From contig JAXHTH010000369.1 in NCBI GenBank assembly GCA_034211115.1, forward strand, positions 1 to 35,929: a stretch of DNA of 35,929 nucleotides. Direction: 5' to 3'. The notes beneath the pieces were generated by a model, which ran no database searches, had not been told where the DNA came from, and saw only the letters and a program-made list of their open reading frames with translations. Made by a program: the position numbers and the translations under genes. Positions 31,002 to 35,929 of this stretch are shown here, piece by piece (within the stretch, counting starts at the first letter, position 1; each line of letters opens with the position of its first letter). The DNA comes from JAXHTH01 sp034211115 (GTDB lineage Bacteria; Planctomycetota; Phycisphaerae; Phycisphaerales; SM1A02).

Positions 31002-31027
31002 GTCTTGAGTCTTGAGTCTTGAGTCTT
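30993..31027 (+). repeat. Five perfect GAGTCTT heptamers
   Basis: Exact tandem copies starting at 30993, 31000, 31007, 31014 and 31021. Degenerate relatives (CTTGAGG, CGTGAGG, CTTGAAG) continue to about 31115. The stop codon of the upstream gene is inside the array. Confidence 0.95.
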
Positions 31028-31225
31028 GAGCGGTGATTCTTGGGGCCTGGGCCTTGGAGCTTGAGGCGTGAGGCTTGAAGGCCTGTAGATCCGGAGGCTT
31101 GCAGACTTGAAAGCATGGAAGCGTTGATTGTGGCCAGCGTCGACGGCCGACCCCGTCGCTTCGTCTCTCCGTCTCCCCGTGACTCCGTCTCTTCCTCCGT
31201 CGCTTCATCGCTTCTATGCTTCCCC

Positions 31226-32197
31226 ATGCCCGCGCGTGAGACTGATGCGTTCATTGTTCGGGACTTCACGCCCGCCTATCTCGAGGGGACGGTGCGGTCG
31301 ACGCTGGATGAGCGCGTGAAGCGCGCGCGGAGGGAGCTTGCCGCCTGCGCCGCCTGCCCCCGGAATTGCGGCGTGAACCGGCTCGAAAACGAGACAGAGT
31401 TCTGCGGCATCGGCCGCTACGCCCGCGTCTCCTCCGCCTTCGCCCACCGCGGCGAGGAGGACTGCCTGCGCGGATGGGCCGGCTCCGGCACCATCTTCTT
31501 CTCGATGTGCAACCTCCGCTGCGTGTTCTGCCAGAACTGGGACATCTCCCAGCAGGAAGTCGGGCGCGAGTGCGATGCCGACGCCCTCGCCGACCTGATG
31601 CTGCTGCTCCAGCATCAGGGCTGTCACAACATCAACTTCGTCACGCCCGAGCACGTCGTGCCGCAGCTCGTCGAGGCGCTGGCGGTGGCCATCGAGCGCG
31701 GCCTGCGCCTGCCCATCGTGTACAACACCAGCGCCTACGATGCGCTCGAGTCACTCAAGCTCATGGACGGCCTGGTGGACATCTACATGCCCGATTTCAA
31801 GTTCTGGGAGCCGGGGACGGCAAAGCGATTGTGCAAGGCGAAGGACTACCCGCAGCGGGCGCGGGAGGCGATCGCCGAGATGCATCGACAGGTGGGCGAT
31901 CTGCGCTTCACCTCCGACGGCCTGGCCTGCCGCGGCCTGCTCGTGCGGCACCTGGTCATGCCCGGCCAGGCGGACCAGAGCGCGGCGATCTTCCGGTGGC
32001 TGGCGGATGAGATCTCGCCGGACACGTTCATCAACATCATGGGCCAGTACCGCCCCGCGCACGAGGTGGGGCGGGATGAACGATACGAGGATGTCAATCG
32101 CACGCCGACGCGCGAGGAGCTTGGCGTGGCGTACGACGCCGCCCGCGCTGCCGGCCTGTCGAGATTCGATAGCCGGCGGGTTTTCACCTTCCGATGA
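31226..32197 (+). CDS. Radical SAM protein, PflX-type (homologue of pyruvate-formate-lyase activase)
   Basis: A 323-aa radical SAM protein of the COG1313/PflX group. It has an N-terminal Cys region (CAACPRNCG) before the core, then MCNLRCVFCQNWDIS with the 4Fe-4S cluster Cys at 95, 99 and 102 in C-x3-C-x2-C spacing, NINFVTPEHVVPQL, IVYNTSAYD, DIYMPDFKFWEP, LVRHLVMPG and FINIMGQYRP. These blocks match PflX. The natural substrate of the group is not established; it likely makes a glycyl radical or modifies a partner. ATG 31226 lies after a pyrimidine-rich leader with a TATGCT hexamer 5 nt upstream. It precedes the marR gene by about 130 bp. Confidence 0.9.
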   Translation: MPARETDAFIVRDFTPAYLEGTVRSTLDERVKRARRELAACAACPRNCGVNRLENETEFCGIGRYARVSSAFAHRGEEDCLRGWAGSGTIFFSMCNLRCVFCQNWDISQQEVGRECDADALADLMLLLQHQGCHNINFVTPEHVVPQLVEALAVAIERGLRLPIVYNTSAYDALESLKLMDGLVDIYMPDFKFWEPGTAKRLCKAKDYPQRAREAIAEMHRQVGDLRFTSDGLACRGLLVRHLVMPGQADQSAAIFRWLADEISPDTFINIMGQYRPAHEVGRDERYEDVNRTPTREELGVAYDAARAAGLSRFDSRRVFTFR

Positions 32198-32332
32198 ATG
32201 CTCCCGGCCCCCGGAATAGAGCCCCTGGAATCGGCCCCGGAATCGGCCTCGGAATCGTGCCCCCGGGAGGGGGCCCTCGGCTATAGTGGTCGGCATCGAG
32301 TTGCGGCGATCATGCCGCCAGGGACGCGCGAC

Positions 32333-32872
32333 ATGCCTGAATCCGTGCAGCCATCACCGGCGGATCTCCCGCGCCTGTCGGAGGAGGCCGATCGCATCCT
32401 CCGCGCGATGCGACGGATCGTCCGGGCCGTGACCATCCATTCCAAGCGCCTCTTCCGCCAGACGGGTCTGACGCTCCCGCAGATCCTGTGCCTGCGGGCC
32501 ATCGACGCGGCGGCGGACCGACCGGTCACCGCGGCGGACATCGCCCGACAGGTGCAACTGAGCCCCGCCACGATCACCGGCATTCTCGATCGCCTGGAGC
32601 GCGGCGGCATGCTCCTGCGCGAGCGCGACTCGCGCGACCGCCGCAAGGTCTACCTGAAGCTGACCGCGCGGGGACAACAGTGGCTGGCCAGCCTGCCCCT
32701 GTCCCTCCAGGATCGCGTCGTGCAGCGGTTGAACGACCTGAGCGAGGAGGAGCGGCAGGTGCTGATGAGCTCCCTGGAGCAACTGGTGGACATCATTGAC
32801 GCCTCCAGCCTTGATGCCTCCCCCCTGCTGGTGCCGGGTGAGGACGCCCGCGCGGCCGCCGAAGAGCGCTGA
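32333..32872 (+). CDS. MarR-family transcriptional regulator
   Basis: A 179-aa winged-helix regulator. The dimer helices (SEEADRILRAMRRIVRAVTIHSKRLF, about 10-40) are followed by the DNA-binding part: LTLPQILCLRAI, VTAADIARQVQLSPATITGILDRLERGGMLLRERDSRDRRKVYLKLTARGQQWL, including the wing with D-S-R-D-R-R-K conserved in MarR. ATG 32333 has AGGGA 8 nt upstream; ATG 32312 is in frame earlier. TATAGT at 32282-32287 could be its -10. It is just upstream of, and in the same direction as, the abl cluster; an inverted repeat over the abl promoter is a likely binding site, so it probably represses or controls osmolyte synthesis. Confidence 0.9.
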   Translation: MPESVQPSPADLPRLSEEADRILRAMRRIVRAVTIHSKRLFRQTGLTLPQILCLRAIDAAADRPVTAADIARQVQLSPATITGILDRLERGGMLLRERDSRDRRKVYLKLTARGQQWLASLPLSLQDRVVQRLNDLSEEERQVLMSSLEQLVDIIDASSLDASPLLVPGEDARAAAEER

Positions 32873-32927
32873 CCGTCCCATCAGATCCATACAGAAACCG
32901 AACAGATCTCCTGAATCCTCCAGAACT

Positions 32928-32946
32928 CCCAGCTTATCGAGCTGGG
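32928..32946. terminator. Hairpin between marR and the abl promoter
   Basis: CCCAGCT pairs with AGCTGGG around TATCG, 8 nt before the -35 of the abl promoter. No T-tract; it may insulate the operon from marR transcription. Confidence 0.45.
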
Positions 32947-32954
32947 GGCCGATC

Positions 32955-32982
32955 TTGACACGGTGCTGGCAGTTCGTATAAT
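32955..32982 (+). promoter_or_regulatory. Perfect consensus sigma-70 promoter of the abl cluster
   Basis: TTGACA at 32955-32960 and TATAAT at 32977-32982, both exact consensus hexamers, with a 16-nt spacer. Predicted transcription start is near 32989, giving a leader of about 100 nt. Confidence 0.85.
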
Positions 32983-32993
32983 TTGTGTACGAA
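32973..32993 (+). promoter_or_regulatory. Inverted repeat overlapping the abl -10, probable operator
   Basis: TTCGTA at 32973-32978 and TACGAA at 32988-32993 form a palindrome with 9 nt between halves, covering the -10 and the start of transcription. Position and size fit a MarR-type repressor site. Confidence 0.55.
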
Positions 32994-33093
32994 TTATATC
33001 TGAAGGAACGATATTGGTCGGGAGAGGCCCGGCCGAGTCCGCGCCCTGCCAACGCGGAATCGGCCCTCACCGCACCGAAAACCGCTCTCACGG

Positions 33094-33381
33094 ATGACTG
33101 CACCCATGCTGACGATGACGCCCCAAGCCGGTTCATTTCTCTTCAACGCCCTCGACAGCGTCCCGCCCGACGCGGACAAGGACCACTGCTTCCGGCTCGC
33201 CCAGTCTGATGACGGGCAGATCACACTGGTCCTGGGCAAGCAGACCGAGCAGGATCTCGCCCTCGCTCACGAGGACAAGACGGTCCTGGTCGTCGATCGT
33301 CAGCTCGCGGAAGGCCTTGACGGCCGCCGCGTCGATCTTCAGGACGACGGCAAAGGCGGGGAATCGCTCGTGCTCAGCTAG
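33094..33381 (+). CDS. Small HesB/IscA-like protein without the conserved Cys
   Basis: A 95-aa protein whose strand order (CFRLAQSDDGQITLVLG, DLALAHEDKTVLVVDRQLAEGLDGRRVDLQ, GGESLVLS) resembles the HesB/IscA iron-sulfur-carrier fold, in particular VLVVD...L.G..VD. The C-terminal Cys-Gly-Cys of true carriers is absent and only one Cys occurs, so it cannot be a normal cluster carrier. It is the first gene after the consensus promoter and is followed by ablA after 166 bp, so it may assist the radical SAM enzyme or be unrelated in chemistry. Start ATG 33094; ATG 33106 and 33115 are also in frame. Confidence 0.65.
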   Translation: MTAPMLTMTPQAGSFLFNALDSVPPDADKDHCFRLAQSDDGQITLVLGKQTEQDLALAHEDKTVLVVDRQLAEGLDGRRVDLQDDGKGGESLVLS

Positions 33382-33547
33382 CTCAGACGAGACGGCGGGA
33401 GCCGACCGAACCTCCACCCCTCCTCCGCCGGACGGCGCTCAGGCGCCTCACGGCCGGCGCGGAGGCTGCAGAGCTGATCGGCCATGCTCCCGCACCCGGC
33501 CCCGGCCCTCCCGATCCCACGTATCACCCAACGGAAACGAGCACTCC

Positions 33548-34930
33548 ATGACCGATCTCATCACGAATCTCACGATCTCCGGCGACTCCGTCAAGCGCAA
33601 GCCCAGACGTCAGGCGCCGGGGCGCCTCGGCCACCGCGACCTGCTCAGCGGTCAATGGTGGCGGCGTTGCGACGCCTGGCGCGATGTCGATGAAGAGACC
33701 TTCCTCGATTACCGCTGGCAGAACCGCAACTCGGTGACCGACACCGAGCAGCTTCTCGCCACGCTCGGCCGGCTCGTGGACGAATCCTTCGTGAGCGATG
33801 TCGAGGACGGCCTGCACCTGGCCCCGATGGCCATCCGTCTCTCCCCCAACGTCCTTTCGCTCATCGACTGGAACGATCCTTACTCCGACCCCATTCGCCG
33901 GCAGTTCATCCCGCTCGGCTCGGAGTCGAAGCCTGATCATCCGATGTGCGCGCTGGATTCGCTCGCCGAGCAGGATGACACGGTCGTGCCCGGACTGGTC
34001 CATCGGTATCCGGACAAGGTGCTGTTCCTCGCCCTGGACGTCTGCCCCGTCTACTGCCGCTTCTGCACGCGGTCGTACTCGATCGGCGAGGAGACGGACA
34101 ACGTGGAGAAGGTGAGCAACCGTCCCCAGCAGGAGCGCTGGGAGCAGGCCTTCGAGTACCTGCGTGAGAACACGCACGTCGAGGATGTGGTCGTCAGCGG
34201 CGGGGACGTGTACATGCTGCCGGCCAAGCGGCTGCGCCTGATCGGCGAAGCCCTGCTCGATATCCCGCACATCCGCCGCGTGCGCTTCGCCACCAAGGGC
34301 CTCGCGGTCATGCCGCAGAAGGTCCTCTCCGACCAGGCCTGGCTGGATGCGCTCACCGATGTCGTGCAGAAAGGGCGCGAGCGCGGCAAGCACATCTGCG
34401 TGCACACCCACTTCAACCATCCGCGCGAGATCACCGACATCTCCCGCCGGGCGTGCGATGAGCTCTTCCGCCGCAGCATCACGGTGCGGAACCAGAGCGT
34501 GCTCCTGCGGGGCGTCAACGACGATCTCAGGACCATGCTTCGCCTCGTCCGCCGGCTGTCCTGGGTCAACGTGCAACCGTACTACGTCTACATCCACGAC
34601 ATGGTCCCGGGCGTGGAGACGCTGCGGACCACGCTGGGCGAGGCGATCGAGCTGGAGAAGCAGGTCCGCGGCCGCACCGCCGGCTTCATGACCCCCACCT
34701 TCGTCTGCGATGCGATGGGCGGCGGCGGGAAGCGCGACCTGCACAGCTTCGAGCATTACGAGCCGGAGACGGGCATCGCCATCTACCGCAGCCCGGTCGT
34801 CAACTCCGATCGCCTGTTCTTCTACTTCGATCCGCTGCGGAACGTCGCGCCTCCGGTGCGCCGGGCCTGGCACAGCGAACACGGTCGCGAGCGCCTGCTC
34901 CGCCAGGCGGTCGAGCGGGCCGATCTGTAA
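33548..34930 (+). CDS. ablA: Lysine 2,3-aminomutase
   Basis: Radical SAM/PLP enzyme converting L-lysine to beta-lysine. The 460-aa protein has the cluster motif DVCPVYCRFCTRSY with Cys166, 170, 173, then VEDVVVSGGDVYML, RVRFATKGLAVMPQKV and NQSVLLRGVNDD. The residues that in the clostridial enzyme bind the substrate epsilon-amino group (Asp293, Asp330) and PLP (Lys337) match here as Asp351 (YIHDMVPG), Asp388 (FVCDAMGGGG) and Lys395, with a constant offset of 58, so lysine rather than glutamate is the expected substrate. ATG 33548 starts a short N-terminal extension. It is followed 26 bp later by the acetyltransferase gene, giving the two-step path to N-epsilon-acetyl-beta-lysine, an osmoprotectant known from methanogens and some bacteria. 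Confidence 0.92.
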   Translation: MTDLITNLTISGDSVKRKPRRQAPGRLGHRDLLSGQWWRRCDAWRDVDEETFLDYRWQNRNSVTDTEQLLATLGRLVDESFVSDVEDGLHLAPMAIRLSPNVLSLIDWNDPYSDPIRRQFIPLGSESKPDHPMCALDSLAEQDDTVVPGLVHRYPDKVLFLALDVCPVYCRFCTRSYSIGEETDNVEKVSNRPQQERWEQAFEYLRENTHVEDVVVSGGDVYMLPAKRLRLIGEALLDIPHIRRVRFATKGLAVMPQKVLSDQAWLDALTDVVQKGRERGKHICVHTHFNHPREITDISRRACDELFRRSITVRNQSVLLRGVNDDLRTMLRLVRRLSWVNVQPYYVYIHDMVPGVETLRTTLGEAIELEKQVRGRTAGFMTPTFVCDAMGGGGKRDLHSFEHYEPETGIAIYRSPVVNSDRLFFYFDPLRNVAPPVRRAWHSEHGRERLLRQAVERADL

Positions 34931-34956
34931 GCGTCCCGGAGCGAGCCGGCACCATC

Positions 34957-35901
34957 GTGGTCCAGCAACGCCCTCCACTGCCCGCCCCCACCGACTCGCG
35001 CCCCCGCTGGCGACGGGGGACCGTGCGCGTCGCGTCCGGGGAGCCGATCGCCTTCAAGGACGATTTCTACTCCGATCGGATCCGCTGCGATCACCCTGAT
35101 CCGAATGCGGCGGACGGCGAAGCGCTGGGGGCCGCCCTGCTCGCCGAAGCGAGGAAGCGCGGCCGGGGACGCGTGGTGATTCTCGCGCCCGACACGCTCG
35201 GCCGCGGACTCGCCGCCGCCGGGTACGTCCACGAAGCGACCATGCCCGGCTTCTACAAGGGAAAACAGGACTGCTTCGTGATGGGCGCCGCGCCGGATGC
35301 GCAGCGCCGACATCCGGCCAACGAGGCCGACACGCAGAAGGTGGATGAGCTGCTGCATCATCGACGTCCGAGCGGACGGGTGCACGAGCCGGTCCAGACG
35401 CATCGGGCCACGACCGACGACGCGGCCGCGATCGCCCGCCTCATCGCCGACTGCTTCGAGTATTACCCGACGCCGAGCGGGGTGCCCGACTTCATCGCCG
35501 GGCAGATCGAGGAGGGAACGGTCTTTCGACTGGCGCGCGAGGGCGACCGCGTCGTCGCCTGCGCCTCGGCGGATCTGGTCGAATCGGCGCAGACCGCCGA
35601 GCTCACGGATTGCGCGACGGATCCCGGCCAGCGCGGCCGGGGGCTGATGCAGTTCATCCTCGCCGATCTTCAGGCCGACTTGCGGGAGATGGGCTACCCC
35701 ACGGCGTTCACGCTCTCCCGCGCGTCCGTCGCGGGCATCAACCTCGCCTTCCAGCGGTTGGGATTCGTCTGGCGCGGGCGGATGATCCGGTCCTGCCGGA
35801 TCGGTGATGGCCTGGAAGACATGAACGTCTGGAGCCGACGACTGGAGCGGCGCGACGATGACCTGTTCGCCGTCCCCTTCGATCGCGCGCTGACTCCCTA
35901 G
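34957..35901 (+). CDS. ablB: Beta-lysine N6-acetyltransferase (GNAT family)
   Basis: GNAT-fold enzyme that acetylates the epsilon-amino group of beta-lysine with acetyl-CoA. The 314-aa protein has an N-terminal domain (about 25-130: IAFKDDFYSDRIRCD, VVILAPDTLGRGLAAAGYVHEATMPGFYKGKQDCFVMG) and a GNAT domain (about 145-300) with DPGQRGRGLMQFIL as the acetyl-CoA loop. The C-terminal block INLAFQRLGFVWRGRMIRSCRIGDGLEDMNVW is typical of AblB (G-x-E-x-MN-W pattern). GTG 34957 is the likely start, with GGAG about 15 nt upstream; translational coupling with ablA is plausible. It completes the abl operon. Only 28 bp follow in the window. Confidence 0.9.
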   Translation: MVQQRPPLPAPTDSRPRWRRGTVRVASGEPIAFKDDFYSDRIRCDHPDPNAADGEALGAALLAEARKRGRGRVVILAPDTLGRGLAAAGYVHEATMPGFYKGKQDCFVMGAAPDAQRRHPANEADTQKVDELLHHRRPSGRVHEPVQTHRATTDDAAAIARLIADCFEYYPTPSGVPDFIAGQIEEGTVFRLAREGDRVVACASADLVESAQTAELTDCATDPGQRGRGLMQFILADLQADLREMGYPTAFTLSRASVAGINLAFQRLGFVWRGRMIRSCRIGDGLEDMNVWSRRLERRDDDLFAVPFDRALTP

Positions 35902-35929
35902 CCTCTCCGGCCGCGCCGCAGGGCGAATA

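Noticed and set aside
30993..31027. Heptamer array as CRISPR or phase-variation switch
   Set aside because: No spacers, and added units would not shift the coding frame before the stop codon.

Overview
The window is GC-rich bacterial chromosome carrying about 30 real genes on both strands. It most resembles a planctomycete of the Phycisphaerae type. This is inferred from a secreted protein ending in a PAPGALALLGLAGL...RRR sorting tail, lipopolysaccharide gene waaA, orphan FHA-domain proteins, a secreted ClpP-fold protein pair, and lysine 2,3-aminomutase with beta-lysine acetyltransferase. No rRNA, tRNA, CRISPR array, integrase or transposase gene was recognised.

Layout. 1-3.2 kb: ubiE/menG methyltransferase, a B12-fold protein without the usual cobalamin ligand, then an ECF sigma factor overlapping a small membrane protein (probable anti-sigma), followed by a secreted protein of unknown role (to 4.85 kb). 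4.85-7.9 kb: a 600-bp hairpin-rich gap, aspartate kinase, D-lactate dehydrogenase. 7.9-11.4 kb: two gene-poor stretches around a secreted PEP-CTERM-like protein with its own promoter, leader hairpin and terminator, then (minus) an exported DUF2092-like/TlpA thioredoxin protein. 11.7-15.5 kb: a queuosine-tRNA mannosyltransferase homologue (minus), a Fur-family regulator lacking usual metal ligands (plus), and a thiL-tsaE pair (minus) in which TsaE carries a fused YacG-type zinc domain. 15.6-19.1 kb: an acetyl-xylan-esterase-like hydrolase, a promoter-driven structured RNA candidate, and a waaA-macrodomain operon (minus). 19.2-23.7 kb: two FHA proteins (plus) converge on a two-gene operon of secreted ClpP/SppA-fold proteins with an ECF-like promoter and a textbook terminator. 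23.9-25.8 kb: rsmD and a CCA-type nucleotidyltransferase (minus). 25.95-28.3 kb: an alpha/beta hydrolase followed by an MntA/HepT toxin-antitoxin pair, which is in turn followed by a second, diverged copy of the hydrolase 3' end, then a small atypical minus-strand island. 28.4-31 kb: three hypothetical genes with repeats between them. 31.2-35.9 kb: a PflX-type radical SAM protein, a MarR regulator, and a HesB-like protein/ablA/ablB cluster that should make N-epsilon-acetyl-beta-lysine, an osmolyte.

Themes. (1) About ten genes without a Shine-Dalgarno sequence have a TANNNT -10 hexamer ending only 6-11 nt before the start codon, which suggests widespread leaderless transcription. (2) The abl cluster has a perfect TTGACA-N16-TATAAT promoter whose -10 is covered by an inverted repeat, next to marR. 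(3) The toxin-antitoxin pair sits between two copies of a gene end, marking a past recombination event. (4) A roughly 210-nt intergenic segment has promoter and nested helices of a non-coding RNA that I cannot assign to a family. All functional calls rest on motif recognition by eye; no database search was run.
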